64,000 bases of DNA, from assembly GCA_025506515.1 (NCBI GenBank), contig CM046447.1:92276032-92340031 (forward strand), read 5' to 3'. How positions within the stretch are numbered: the first letter of the stretch is position 1; each line of letters starts with the position of its first letter. The notes beneath the pieces are model-generated. The model made no database searches. It saw nothing but the letters and a program-made list of their open reading frames with translations, and was not told where the DNA came from. The position numbers were made by a program, and so were the translations under genes. The stretch is from Flaveria trinervia (taxonomy: Eukaryota; Streptophyta; Magnoliopsida; Asterales; Asteraceae). Positions 47,901 to 59,906 of the stretch are shown here, piece after piece.

Positions 47901-49614
47901 CAAGAGCATAAACGGAAAGAACCTACAAATGGTATAATCCAGAATGAGCCAGTTGCTCAGAATGTTTCCGATGAGAATGCATTTGTAGATGATAATCGGC
48001 AAGTTGTATCGGAACTTTCTAGTGAGATCTCATTTACTCATTCTGTGCCTGTGGAGCATGATCAAACTTCTATCAACCCGGAGAATGATAATATTGACAT
48101 CCCTGCAGATGATCTGCCAAACATCCAGGTAGAGATTAGATAAATCATGCAAGTCATCATTTGCATTTACATGAACATTGTGTCTTATTGCATTGCACAC
48201 AGTCTCTACTTGTTTAGTGGGAATTTGCATGCTCAATGTTTTGGTATCATACAGGCTGACTGCCTTGCAGCCTGTGCGCTGCAACTTCTTCTGAAGCTTA
48301 AAAGGCACCTAAAGATAGTCTATGGTTTGGATGATGCTCGATGTCAGGTATTGCTTCATAATGTATCCTATTAGGTCACACGGTGTGGTGCCAGGGGGGA
48401 GGGTTGGGGAAACCCGGCCCAGGTTGGAATACCACCCCCTGGACCCGGCGACACCCAAATTCATAAAACGCACCGAAAATTTACTGGGCTTGGGCACCAC
48501 CGGGAACTCTTTTGTTGTTGTGACCGTTGCCAAATGGGGAAAGAGGGTAAAACTGGGATGACACCCCGCAAAACGGGAAAAACCGAGGAAAATGAGAATC
48601 TGATATGGTGCTGATATGTCACCCGGGAAAAACAGGACGACTGCCAATGGTCTTAAAAGAGTTTGTGTATGACTTTTGAACATCATTTTATTTACCTTAT
48701 AACCCCGACAAAAGGAACATAAGAAGAGACTGTAACATCCACTTTAATATTAAAAATCATTTGAATTTTCTTGTAGGAGGATGATTCTTAAGGGGATGGA
48801 ACCGAGTTATGCTTTTATTCTTTATTTTCCTGTTAACGTGGCACCATATTTTTGTAGGCTTTTTCTCCAACTGAACCGCCCAAACCAGGGGAGTTTTTTT
48901 CACGGCAGAATATTCCTTTCAATGTTGGTGAGACAAATATCACTCAACCGACCACTTATCAGGAGATTTTACAAAGATACCAGGTAAATATAGATGTTTC
49001 TGTGTTATATATTTTAAATGTAGTCAGAGGTGGCAATATCGATTCATTTAGTGACGAATGGGTCTATCGTGTTATGTTTTTTCTTTATTACCGGGTAATA
49101 AAAAAGATTGGCTAAGAATGAAAATGTAAAAGCATGCAACCTTTTTTTTCCTCCTTTTTTCTCTTTTCAATACTGTTCTTTTTGTTATTATAAATAATAT
49201 GCCTTATTATACTAACGAAGTAGTGAGTACCCATTATCCAATCTGCCTGACCCGTCTATTTTTCCACCTTTGATTGTAGCTTGTATAACAACTATCGGTC
49301 ATTTATCCCACTTAAAATTTCTCCGTAAACCCAGTTTCTAATCTTTCTATCCTGACGCACACATACAGGAATTCAAGAATGCCTTGAAGGAAGACACCGT
49401 TGACTACTCAGTCTATACAGCAAACATAAGAAGGAAGCGCCCTCCTGGAAGGAGGAGCATCACCAAGGCAGCGGCAGTTCATATCAACGGTGGTGGAAAC
49501 AATGGAGACGGCGACGATGATGACGATGACGAGACGTGGGGCAGTGGGACACGTACAGTAGCAAGCGGTGGCAGGAGAGGCGCTATCAATACCAGAAGTC
49601 AGCAGAGGTTATAG
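32988..49614 (+). CDS. SCC2: Sister chromatid cohesion protein 2 (cohesin loader, NIPBL/Scc2 type), 28 exons
   Basis: Loads cohesin on chromatin in the nucleus, with SCC4. The start MSNSRAGDGG at 32988 matches plant SCC2. Exons by splice sites: 32988-33235, 34474-34583, 39169-39305, 39390-39486, 39571-39833, 40781-40888, 40993-41104, 41249-41357, 41442-41631, 41720-42157, 42228-42755, 42848-43058, 43139-43189, 43299-43457, 43549-43716, 43832-44131, 44227-44376, 44873-45042, 45676-45783, 46052-46219, 46290-46394, 46518-46748, 47103-47236, 47380-47673, 47762-48128, 48255-48347, 48858-48983, 49369-49614. This gives about 1,807 residues with all phases compatible. A PHD finger (42426-42566; CSVCL, CEGC, HVDC, CQVC), plant-specific in this family, precedes HEAT repeats (RARALKA, VRKRAIKIIRDMC). 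The tail is Lys/Arg- and Asp-rich. One-base deficits lie at 42569-42571, 42670-42673 and 45769-45772, each in an A or T run. Confidence 0.93.
33236..34473 (+). other. SCC2 intron 1
   Basis: Donor GTGAGT, acceptor GAGCAG. I see no element or gene within it. Confidence 0.8.
36461..36558. repeat. 30-bp direct repeat in SCC2 intron 2
   Basis: TTTTAGTATTTAAAAAA(A) followed by TTAGACCATCTA occurs at 36461-36490 and 36530-36558, 39 bases apart. Confidence 0.85.
37003..37322. mobile_element. PIF/Harbinger-type MITE (320 bp, TSD TTA)
   Basis: Terminal inverted repeats GGGGCTGTTTGG and CCAAACAACCCC, flanked on both sides by TTA (37000-37002, 37323-37325), the Harbinger target. The interior is made of repeated CTGAACCATTAAG-like words. 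No coding. Confidence 0.82.
37347..37607 (+). mobile_element. Small solo LTR, copia type (261 bp)
   Basis: Begins TGTTGAGG and ends CCTAACA; the flanks GCTAC (37342-37346) and GTTAC (37608-37612) match in 4 of 5. It contains AATAAAATACC, GTGGACGTAGGTC and CGAACCACTATAAATT, words typical of plant copia R-U5 regions. It lies 21 bases after the MITE's right TSD. Confidence 0.72.
39988..40096. repeat. Imperfect direct repeat in SCC2 intron 5
   Basis: Two copies of ATCAATCTCATAT...TTTAGGAGATTCC, at 39988-40036 and 40056-40096, 68 bases start to start. Confidence 0.8.
40556..40655 (+). mobile_element. SINE-like fragment (TS-like 3' half) in SCC2 intron 5
   Basis: GCAACCTCTCTATCTCTTGA, then CATCCTACTTTCCCCAGACC and CTACTATCTG. 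This resembles the conserved 3' part of a widespread dicot SINE family (TS-like, recalled). I could not define a 5' end, boxes A/B or a TSD. Confidence 0.5.
45369..45490 (+). mobile_element. SINE (122 bp) with a perfect 15-bp TSD, SCC2 intron 18
   Basis: Flanked by TTAGAACAATTCAGA at 45354-45368 and 45491-45505, identical. Inside is a perfect RNA polymerase III box A (TAGTTCAATGG, 45381-45391) and a diverged box B (GGATTTAAGTC, 45427-45437) 46 bases later. The body ends in GTGTGTGAAAA. Target-primed insertion with a long TSD and tRNA-like promoter boxes define a SINE; its family is not recognised. Confidence 0.83.
48366..48655. other. GC-rich patch in SCC2 intron 26
   Basis: About 290 bases far richer in G and C than the surrounding intron, with complementary runs (CAGGGGGGAGG and CCACCCCCTGG) and repeated CCCGG/ACCCGG words. 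Probably a small foreign element, but I found no clear terminal repeats or TSD. Confidence 0.4.
49025..49272. mobile_element. hAT-like MITE (248 bp), SCC2 intron 27
   Basis: Ends CAGAGGTGGCAA and TTCCACCTTTG form an imperfect inverted repeat. The 8-bp flanks AATGTAGT and ATTGTAGC match in 6 of 8. Same kind as the element at 51857 in the neighbouring gene. Confidence 0.6.
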
Positions 49615-50055
49615 TTGTAAATACACATTACAGGTACAACAAGCTAACAATGTACAGCTGGTAGTAGAAGAAAAAGAAACAAGCCTTGGTGCAGCATGCA
49701 GGCTATATTTTCCAACTCCACCCCTAAATAGTCAATCGCATCAATTTTTAAACATTTATTGTCTTTCGTAACCATTGTGGTTTTAGAAGTCGTCTTTCGT
49801 GTTGTTTTAGTGCCCCCTTGGGTTATAAACCCGGGCGGTCTTATGTAAATTTTCATAGATTGAGATTTAGTTTAGGATTGTTTGCCCCTTAGTTGCCTTT
49901 CCTGTACATCCATTGTTTTCTTGATTATATTTCTCACCTTTCTTAGGGTTTATTTTGGTTTTCTAGTCATGTTTTGTTCTATATCTATAGATATTCTATG
50001 TTTGATTTGGTGAGTATGTCTTGTTATCTTTTCTATTGCTTGGGTAATCTGTAGG

Positions 50056-50061
50056 AATAAA
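50056..50061 (+). terminator. Probable SCC2 polyadenylation signal
   Basis: AATAAA about 440 bases after the stop codon, followed by a second weak A-rich site; other AAUAAA-like words exist, so this is only a candidate. Confidence 0.4.
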
Positions 50062-50099
50062 ATGTCTTCTGAAATGAATAATTAGTTTTTAGACTTGAT

Positions 50100-51483
50100 A
50101 TATTTTTGTATAGCCATTAAATAATTTCAAAATGTTTTTATCCTTTTTCCCCAATGAAGTTGAGTATTTAATACAAAATCAGTTTTAACTTTTTAACATA
50201 GAGCTTAGACTTGAACTAAAAGTAAATTTATATGGAAACGAATAATAATGCCATGTAAATTAAACAGAGGGTACGTGAAGACTGTTGAGTATTTTATTGA
50301 CCTTTTATATATACAAGTATTTTGCTTTTATAACATAACATTTAATGTCAACATACTACAGTACCAAAACATAAAGAGTTGATTGCAATATTACTATTTG
50401 AGGTTTGTCAAGGTTTGATAAAAGTAATTATTTTTTATAATATTGAACTATTATTTTACTTTCAAAAGTTTTATAAATTGTTTTAATTTTAGTCTAAAAG
50501 TTTTATTATTTGGATTAAGTTGAAACAATTAATGAAAATTTTGAACTAAAACAGAAACAAATTATGGAACTTTTGAAGGTAAATTGATGTTTATATTTTG
50601 TTGAAAAATGATTAATTTGATCAAACGTCACGGAACAAAACCGACTTTAACTCCATATTAAATGTATCGAGATACATGACCATTTTACGCTAGCTAATTG
50701 GGCTGTGTATCAAATTTTACACGATTTGTTTTTCTCTTATGTATTGGCAAGTCTATTCACCTTATATCACATTTTCAATCTGGTTAAGCATACTAGATTT
50801 TTACTATCTTATGTTTTTATGCTAGAAAATTTACTAGCACCATGGCGTAGCACAGGGTGGAGTGTTAGTTATATAAACATTATATATGTCATTCTTTTTC
50901 AAAAAGGGGGCTTATTAATTTGAAGCATCAATCTAGAGCTTCATTTTTACATCGACAGCCTGGCTCTGCTCGAGCATACAGGACCATTGGTTTTAAAATC
51001 ACATATGAGATTAGGATTACCGATACTTATCTTGTATTCACTCCATTGTGGTTCCACTTTGTTGTAATTTCCAATATGTGCATACGCATATGCACAGGTA
51101 TAAATTATATGCAAATTGAATTGTTAGTATACATAATATTTAGTTTTATTTATTTATATAACCAGACTAGCGTTATGTTGCATACACATACATATTTTCT
51201 GTGTATCAACGTAATTTTGTTGCCTTTTTATGTTTGATTTAATCACCAAAAAGCCTACATAGTAATATATTTTCTGCATATTAATATATTTTTGCAGCAT
51301 TTTTATGTTTGATTAATCACAAAAAAAACCCTACATATGTAATCATATTATTTATATTAATAAAATCAAATTAATACAATATATATTTTCTTGTTCATGG
51401 GGAAGTCAAACAATTCTCAAGTCTCACATTTACTCTAACCACTCTATAATATGCTGCTTTTAAAAAGAAATAAAACTACACGC
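50100..51483. other. Intergenic between convergent SCC2 and Yip1 genes
   Basis: AT-rich, no gene recognised. It contains an imperfect tandem duplication of about 76 bp (about 51192-51345), with TTTTTATGTTTGATT and AATCAC in each unit. Confidence 0.6.
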
Positions 51484-54400
51484 TCACATTGACAAGTAAA
51501 GCTTAAGAACAAAGGAAAGAGCTAATTGTAGCAAAAATATCCCAGCCACAATGATGACCACCTTTCACCAGCTGACACTATGTGGTTTTTCAGGTTCAAT
51601 GCCACAAACAAAGCCGACATCAGCCCTGCCACACCCGTTATCACCCATCTGAAAATCTCCACCGGGATAATAGATAGACACTGCATTTAATCGTGGAAAA
51701 CATTGTCTGTCAGAACATAACATATAGTTCCGATGGTGTACTTAGTCGAGTAGGCATCTAAAAGGGTGTTTGAACAGTTAGGTAATTTTCTATTCATCTA
51801 AAAAATCAGCTTTCAAGGCAACCACACACCTAATTTCATAATTTTATGTTTTGAACTAGATGTGGCAACATACGGCGGTCGGAAGCAGGTCAAACAGGTG
51901 GTTTTTTGTACGGGCTGGGTCAACCGAAATCATTGTGTCCCATCTTTTTTTCATAAACAATTAGCGTATTATACATAGGGACACATTCAATACCCAATCA
52001 AATTTAAGTAGAAAACCACATAAAAGCACCACACGTATATGTGGTGTGATTAATTGATTACTAAATCATTTTATTCTATAATAATCTAGTTTTTTGAGAA
52101 AAATGGTTTTACGAGGTTTATACATCAAAGTATACACTTTGGAAGACTTTCAAACCGTATGACCACTTACCTTCGTAGTGATTTTTTAATTGTTGAACAA
52201 TTCAAAATAAAATATAACACAGATCGACCCATTCACAAGCATATGGGTCGAAACTTCCACCTCTAATTCTAACCATAAAAAAGTAGAAAAAAGGATCATA
52301 TTCGTTTTTACTAAATACTCAAAACTCTTACTAAAAAGACTACATCCAATTAGCCAAAAACCGGCCTAAATATGAATGTAAAAGACGTTATATAAATGTA
52401 TGCAACTCTGAAGGAAGTGGAGAAACAAAATGTTTACCATTGCAGGAATGAAGATAAACAGGGAATAGCCGTATAGACAGAACAGCTGAACAAGGGTTGA
52501 CGGTGCGGAGAAGTACTTGAGAATCACATACAAACATAGTGGGACAACAAGGACATAGCCATAGAACAGGCCAGCAGACCATGTTACCAAATTAATATCA
52601 TAGTTCCATTCTTTATGTTGTAGCTTGTGAGCTAAGTAGGTTGCAAATGTACCAATTGAAGCTGCCACAAATATTAAGGTAGAACATATCCAGAAAGGTC
52701 CATACCTGAACACAAAAGTAAATGAGGATTGTACTTTTTACATCATTACAGAATAATTATCTGAGTAAGAAGACAGAATTTAAGTTCAACCATGGGTTTT
52801 TATGCATTTTTAGTTAAACAATGTTTTCATAAGTGATAATTGTTGAATATAAAAACCATCAAATATTAATGTTCATAAAAAAACACTAAGAATTTACATA
52901 TTTACTTGTATGCAGAATATGAATTTGGCATGTTAAAATTTATGATAATTAGTAATCCCAAAGAGAATCAACTTACAAGTCAGGGTGTTAGCAGTTTTCT
53001 CATTGAAGCTCCCTCCAAAAGGCAAGAGGGAATATTTGATTCTCTCTAAAACATCAGATGTGTCAACATCGAAATAAGGCTGGTAGGCAGCAATTGTGAA
53101 GATCTTAAACCAACCACCACTTGATTGTGATTCTGATGAACTAGAAATTGGCTTTGAGAATGTATCTGCAGATTTAGATCAATTATGATCTATCAAATGA
53201 AAGAAAAACAAACAAAAGTGAAAGAAAACTGCTATACTAGAAAGCAAGCTTCAATGCTCAAACATTTAAGACAGTAAACTTAAGCTATCACTATGACATC
53301 CCCACGGGTTGTCAAGAAATTTCCCTACTTCAGTACCTGTTATCTTTATAGATAAGGTCTCGACAAACATTATTATGACTTCTCACTTCTTTGATAAGAT
53401 TGTTCTGCAAATCAATATGCAATATTTTTTGTCTACCAGAATGTCCAAACCAGAGTAATTCCCCCTAGGAACTGGAGTTATTAGACCTTTAAGTACTACA
53501 ATAATAAGGAAGGAAGTATACTTTGATAGCACTCTGATTACTATATGAATAATTTGTTCCTTCATCGACAATTTAATTAAAGGGAAAATAAAACTGGTAC
53601 CAATGAGTACGATAGTCATCTCCAACCTGTTAGATAAGTAGCACATATCAAGGTTTCTAAATGTCCTAGAATTACTATCCTGCGCTTACTCTGCTCACTT
53701 CAACATTCAGTGTTATCCTGCTACCCTTCTACATGTACTTGAAACAACTTTACTCAGATCACATACAAGTTCTAATATATACGTAGAGTCCTAGACTCTA
53801 AACCTCCTATAAGGTGCCGTTTAAGAATCTAGTTACACAAACCAGTGCTGTGTCATTCAACTAATTACCTCTTGCTTGAAAGTCTTTCTTCCTATCTATG
53901 GTAAAGCCCGTAAAGGTCATGGGCCTCATGGCACCAGGATTTGGCTATAAAAATCATAACCAAGCATTCTATAATACAGCCTTGCATATTAAAAGTTTCA
54001 TCCCTATTCCTGAGTCAAAATTCTAAAAGATAATCTAACTCATTTCTTGGTATCCTGGAGGATTAAAACATGACTATGGCACATGGTTTTTTATGTGAAA
54101 TTAGTTATGGTTCAAACTCAAAAAGCGAAGACGTATTGTGCAACACTTACAACTTGTCGTCCCACTTTTAGATATAGAAGAAACCTGAAAATGCTATGAA
54201 TCTGAACTCTTTAAGAACTTGATGAACATTACACGAATTAGAAGTAATTGTACAAAATGAGATCCATCAGGTGAAAGCTAAACAACTAGTGTATCAACTC
54301 AATTGGCATTACCACATCGATATCAAGTCTAAACAAACCAGATTCAAAGCTATTTAAAAACACACACCATCAGCATCACGGGGAGGTCCACCAGCGCCCG

Positions 54401-54744
54401 AGATCTTCCTTGTGCTCCAGACGGGGGAAAGCTTTGAAGACTCGTATCTACGACAACCAATTCACTCGTTTCTTACACAACAATTCAGCTGAAAACGAAC
54501 AAAACGTACAATCTACATGACTACATGAACATGAAAGGGGAAAACTACCGTTAAATTTCACAGAAACATGTCCCGGAGGATCTGCAACAGCTTCAAACCA
54601 ATTAAAACATGAAATCAGGGTTTAAATCTGGTATGAAATCGATCAAACAAAACTGAAGAAGAAGAAGAAGAAGAGTATAAGATTTACAGGAACAGATCCA
54701 GACACATTCTGGTTGTCAATGGTGGTGTAATTTCCGGACATCAT
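51484..54744 (-). CDS. Yip1-domain integral membrane protein (YIPF family), six exons
   Basis: Yip1 proteins sit in Golgi and endosomal membranes, bind Rab GTPases and act in vesicle traffic. Exons, 5' to 3' on minus: 54744-54688, 54590-54549, 54447-54368, 53165-52977, 52705-52438, 51680-51484, about 278 residues. The start MMSGNYTTIDNQ and core YGPFWICSTLIFVAASIG, WNYDINLVTWSAGLFYGY, VQLFCLYGYSLFIFIPA match Arabidopsis At3g05280-type proteins. Five hydrophobic segments lie in the last two exons. The family fit needs one extra base at four places: the exon 2 acceptor near 54590, 54406-54407, 52986-52989 and 51557. Each is a one-base deficit, mostly in doublets, so consensus error is more likely than decay. 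Convergent with SCC2. Confidence 0.88.
51857..52265. mobile_element. hAT-like MITE (409 bp) in Yip1 gene intron 5
   Basis: Left end TAGATGTGGCAAC and right end (reversed) TAGAGGTGGAAGT form imperfect inverted repeats. Subterminal GGTCAAACAGG, GGGTCAACC and GACCCATT words are typical of hAT MITEs. The 8-bp flanks TTTTGAAC and ATTCTAAC match in 5 of 8, so the insertion is old. Confidence 0.55.
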
Positions 54745-54904
54745 CTTTGCTTGTTACAGGTGAATCAAGTGATATGAAGATGATATGTTCTTGAAGTTCG
54801 GGTGGGTTGACCTAATGTTGACGATGATCTCCGGTAGGTCAATGGTCCGACGAACAGATCTGTGTGAGCTTTCTCTCTCTCTCTCCGACTCTATCACGTC
54901 ACAC

Positions 54905-55577
54905 CCAACACCTTATAATTAGTAATAAAAACCAAATTAATCGGGTGTTCGAATTTAGTCCTTATATTATATTTATAGAATTTTCATAATTCGTTCTTTA
55001 CATTTATATAAGTATATTTTTTATATTATATGATATAGTTATAATGGTTGTAAGTAAGAATATGAAAATTTTATTATTTAATCTGTATTTTTAAAATTTT
55101 TTATTTAAAATCCTATAGTAGTTTTTAATATTTTAAGTGATTGTAAGTGAAGGAAAGAAAAAAATAATAATAAAGTTGAAAAAAATAAAAAAAAATAAAT
55201 TTTAATGTAATTATATGGATAAAAATATTTAATGAATGCTCTTATGTAATTGTTATATGTGGTTATAAATAGATGATAGAGAAAATATTATTATTTATTT
55301 GTAAATTTGAGGAAACACTATTCAACTTCTAATAACATTTTAATATATTAAAAAGTGATTGTGAGTGTAAAAGAGTAAGAATATAATAATATAAGTATAA
55401 AAAGTATTATTTAATTGGAAAAATAAAAGAAAATAATTATTTTTAGTGCAATTATATGGACGAGGATAAAGAATGAGATGTGAATGCTTTAAAGCGTTCA
55501 TAAATTTCGTTACGTGTATTACAATGATGGTACCAAATGTGTACAAACTGTTTTTTTTGTCAAACTGTTTCGGTTTT
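54905..55577. other. AT-rich region upstream of the Yip1 gene
   Basis: No gene. Contains repeated AGTGATTGTAAGTGAAGG / AGTGATTGTGAGTG words at about 55135, 55355 and related ones near 55040, resembling 15140-15340. A CT run (TCTCTCTCTC, about 54871-54885) lies in the probable 5' leader of the Yip1 gene just before this region. Confidence 0.55.
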
Positions 55578-55854
55578 ATAATTCGAAAAGAAGGAAGCTT
55601 TGAAAGAATGTCATGCTGCAAAAGCTTCTACAAGCACATTTTCCACAATCAACCAAAGGATGGATTGGAAGATCAGAAAGATGTTGCAACCCAAACCTCT
55701 TCTTCAAAGACATCCATTGAACCCCATGCTTAACTTTTGGTTCAATTATGTCACTATATTTGGAAGAACCCAAAACCAACAAGGCTTGGGTCTCCAATGA
55801 AAACTAATAATCTCATCTTGTGTGTAGGGACATCCATATGACAAGAACAACAAT

Positions 55855-58800
55855 GTCTGGATTGTGGACAGTGGATGCTCCAGGCACATGACAGGGAACA
55901 TATATCTTCTTCAACAGTTTCAACACTATGATAGAGGTCCTGTCCAATTTGAAGGTGAGGCCGGAGGATATATTTCTGGCAGAGAGTGTATATCCAACGG
56001 TAAGTTAAAAGTTAACAAAGTTAACTTTGTCAAACAGCTTGAACATAATCTGTTAAGTGTTTTTCAGTTTTGTGATCAAAAGCATCAAATGCTTTTCACA
56101 GAATATGAGTGCATTATCCTCAAACCAGGGATGAAAATTTCTCCGGAATTGGTGCTTCTTAGATCTCCCTGGAAAGGGGATATGTACAAGCTGGATATGA
56201 ACAACGCTTCCCCAATGGGTGAAGTATCATGCTTTCTTTCCAAAGTTGATAGTGACGAGTCAACACTTTGGCATAAACGTATGTGTCATGTAAATTTTAA
56301 GACAATGAATAAATTGGCTAAAAATAACTTGGTACATGGTTTGCCTAAAAAGGAATTTTTCTGCAAAGACAACTGTGTTGCATGCTTGAAAGGGAAGCAA
56401 CACAAGGCCTCTCATAAATCCAAAAGTGTTAACTCCATCACTACTCCATTACACTTATTGCACATGGATCTTTTTGGTCCCACAAGTATAATGAGCATTG
56501 GAAGGAAATCATACTGCCTTGTGATAGTTGATGATTTTACAAGATATACATGGGTATTCTTTTTAAGAACTAAAGATGAAACTATTGAAACATTAAAATC
56601 TTTTATTCTTAAAATAGAAAATCAAATTGATCACAAGGTTAAGATTATTAAAAGTGATCAAGGGACTGACTTTAAGAACTTCATTCTTGAGTCATTCGGT
56701 AACTCAAAAGGGATTGCCAGACAATATAGTGCTCCCAAAACTCCTCAACAAAATGGTGTTGCTGAGAGGAGGAACATGACACTTATTGAGGCTGCTCGAA
56801 CTATGTTAGTTGAGTCCAAACTACCTCTAACATTCTGGGCAGAGGCAGTTAGCACTGCATGCTATGTGCAGAACAAAGTTCTTGTAGTTAAGCCACATGG
56901 AAAAACCCCTTATGAGTTATGGAACAAGAGGCCACCGTTCATTGGCTTTCTAAGGTCCTTTGGCAGCAGGTGTACCATACTTAACACAAAGGACAATTTG
57001 GCAAAATTTGCTGAAAACTCGAATGATGCTATCTTTGTTGGATACCCTTCTATATTTAAAGCTTATAGAGTATACAACATCAAGAATCAACAATATGAGG
57101 AGTCATCTAATATAGTTGTTAATGAACACACTTCTTGTGTTAGAGGGAATGGCCCTGATCATGTCTTTGATTTAGAATTGTTTCCAAACTATTCTAAACC
57201 TTCTTGTGAGAATGTTTCAATTGGAATAGGTGCTCAAAATGATTCTAATGTTGATGCTAATGCTGATCAACTGTTTGAGCTACCCAGACCTCTTCCAGGT
57301 TCTCCAAATGCTGCAACAAATCAAGCTCCTACTATTCACAGATCAGATAGTATAACTATATCAAGGAATAGTGAAGCTTCAACTAGTGGATTACCTGCTG
57401 ATCCTCAAAACTCATCAGGTGATCCAACACAACACCAAGCTGAGGGAAGTAGAATTTTGAAGGAACATACAACTATTAATGCTAATTCACAGTTAACAAT
57501 TGATGATGTTTCTTATTCATTCAATCAGTCCTTATTGAATGAGTTTGAAACAATAGCTGGACAAAGTATTCATGTTCCTGAGCAAAATATGTCTAATCTG
57601 GACTTATCTTTGCAACTGGAAGTAATTCCTCGCTTAAGGATTCACAACACTCATCCAGCTGAGAACATCATTGGGGATGTCTCTGAAGGTGTGAGAACAA
57701 GAGGGCAGACTCATCATGGGAATGTCTGCTTGTACTCATGCTTCTTATCCAGATGAAACCCAAGAAGGTGGAAGATGCCTTGAAAGATAGTAGTTGGATT
57801 GAATCAATGCAAGAGAAGTTGCTTCAATTCAAAAGACAGAAGGTTTGGAACCTATGTCAGCTACCATTTAGTCAAGTACCTATAGGCACTAAATGGGTTT
57901 TCAGAAATAAAAGAGATAACAAAGGCTTGATTATCAAGAACAAGTTAAGACTGGGATTTTAAGGATACACTCAAGAGGAAGGAATTGATTATACTAATGT
58001 CTTTGCACATGTTGCAAGACTTGAGGCAGTTAGGATCTTCCTTGCTTATGTTGTGTCAAAGAACTTTACTGTCTACCAGCTTAATGTCAAGTGTGCATTT
58101 CTATATGGGGATATAGATAGTAAAGTGTATGTGTGCCAGCCTCCAGGATTTGAAGACTCACACCATCCTAACTATGTGTGCAAATTGGATAAAGCTCTAT
58201 ATGGGATACACCAAACACCTAGGTTGTGGTATGAGACTTTGTCTCAATTTCTTCTGAAGAATGGTTACACAAGAGGAACCATTAACAAGACTCTCTTCAT
58301 AAGGAAGTCTGGTAAGGAAATTTTTCTTGTTCAAGTCTATATTAATGACATCATATTTGGTTCTTCAAATGACCAAATGTGTAAGGACTTTGAAAGCATT
58401 ATGAAGAAGAAGTTTGAGATAAGTTCCATGGGAAAATGGACTTTTTCCTTGAAATTCAAGTGAAGTAACTGAAGGAAGGGTTTTTCATAAATCAATCTAA
58501 GTATGTTAATGGCATCTTAAAAAGATTTGAGATGAAATATTGTAAGCCAGCCAAGACACCCATACCCAGAAACCATAATCTTTGTCCTGACCTTGAGGGG
58601 GAGGATACTAATCAATATCAGTATAGGGTGATTATTGGTTCTCTAATGTATCTCACAGCCAGTAGACCTGATATTATGTTTACAACTTGCATCTGTGCAA
58701 GATATCAGGCTGCTCCAAAGGTGTCTCACCTAGCTGCTACTAAGAGAATCCTCCGATACCTCAAAGGAGCACCTAAACTAGGTCTCTAGTATCCAAGGAA

Positions 58801-59275
58801 TAGTGATTTCAATCTCTATGGATACTCTGACAGTGGCTATGGTGACTGCAACATTGACAAGAAATCAACATCAGGAGGATGTCAATTTCTTGGTGGAAGG
58901 ATCATCTCATGGAAATGCAAGAAACAATCTTGTGTCTCTACATCAACTGCTAAAGCTGAATACATTGTTGCTGCTAGTTGTTGTGCTCAGCTATTGTGGA
59001 TTCAAAATCAGATGTTAGACTATAGATTCAACTTTATGAGCACTCCTATCCATAATGACAACAATGGTGCTATCTCCATTACTGAAAATCCGGTAGAGCA
59101 CTCCAAGACAAAGCATATATATCATGTACCATTTCATTAGAGATATTCATAAGAAGAATCTGATTAAGCTAATCAAAGTTGATTCAAATGAATAATATGC
59201 TGATTTGTTCACCAAAGCTTTTGATGAACAAAAATTGAAGTATTTCATAGCTGCTATTGGGATGATAACATTGAT
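55855..59275 (+). pseudogene. Element 3 pol with long intact protease-integrase part and inactivated RT/RNase H
   Basis: From 55855 an open frame of about 630 codons runs to 57756. It holds the protease (VWIVDSGCSRHMTG), the pre-integrase zinc motif (WHKRMCHVNF to CVACLKGKQHK), and the integrase D-D-E residues in MDLFGPT, KSDQGTDF and NGVAERRN. The frame shifts near 57750 and a stop follows at 57959. The reverse transcriptase catalytic box reads YIND (58338-58349) instead of YVDD, losing the first essential aspartate. A further frameshift lies near 58460. RNase H has KAEY instead of EAEY (about 58947). The protease-integrase part is the best-preserved Pol segment of the window. Confidence 0.88.
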
Positions 59276-59906
59276 TAGCTTAACTCTTTTGAAAACCTTT
59301 TTAATATGTAATGTCTTATGTCAATACAATCTAAGCCCTATTACAAAAGATCTCTCTGAAATTTTCTAAGTTATAAATTTCTTCCGAAGAGAAATTAACC
59401 CTCGGAAGACATTTTACATATCTTCCGAAGCAAAATTTCTCCAAGGATAATTTTTTTCTTCTCGGAAGAGTTTTTAGTCTCGGAAGAAGTGATTTATTTC
59501 ATATCAGATCTACTTCCAAAGCGTACAAAACTCTCCACTCAGAAAGTAATCTTTACTCTCAGAAGTAACTTTTACCTTCGGAAGACAATTACCTTCGGAA
59601 ATGTTTTATATTTAGAAGAGAGATTTTACTGTGTAACGGAAATCTCTTGGGCCCCACACTGTAAAATGTAAAGATTTTGTTAATGATGTCGGATTATTTA
59701 ACTGAATTAAACCTTACCACCTCTGTCACTTCATCCACTAAAACATCACATCACCTTATCCTAACACATTACTGTCATTTCACCCTCTTTTAAATAATCC
59801 AGACTATTCACTCTCATCTTTTTACCTCAAGTTTTTACAGCCCTAAAAGTTTTCTTTCTCCCCGAATTCACCCAAGCTCAAACTCTTCTACCTTCACATT
59901 TTCTCA

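Noticed and set aside
48309..48686. Minus-strand ORF of 125 codons in SCC2 intron 26
   Set aside because: It overlaps an SCC2 exon end and the GC-rich patch; no recognisable domain.
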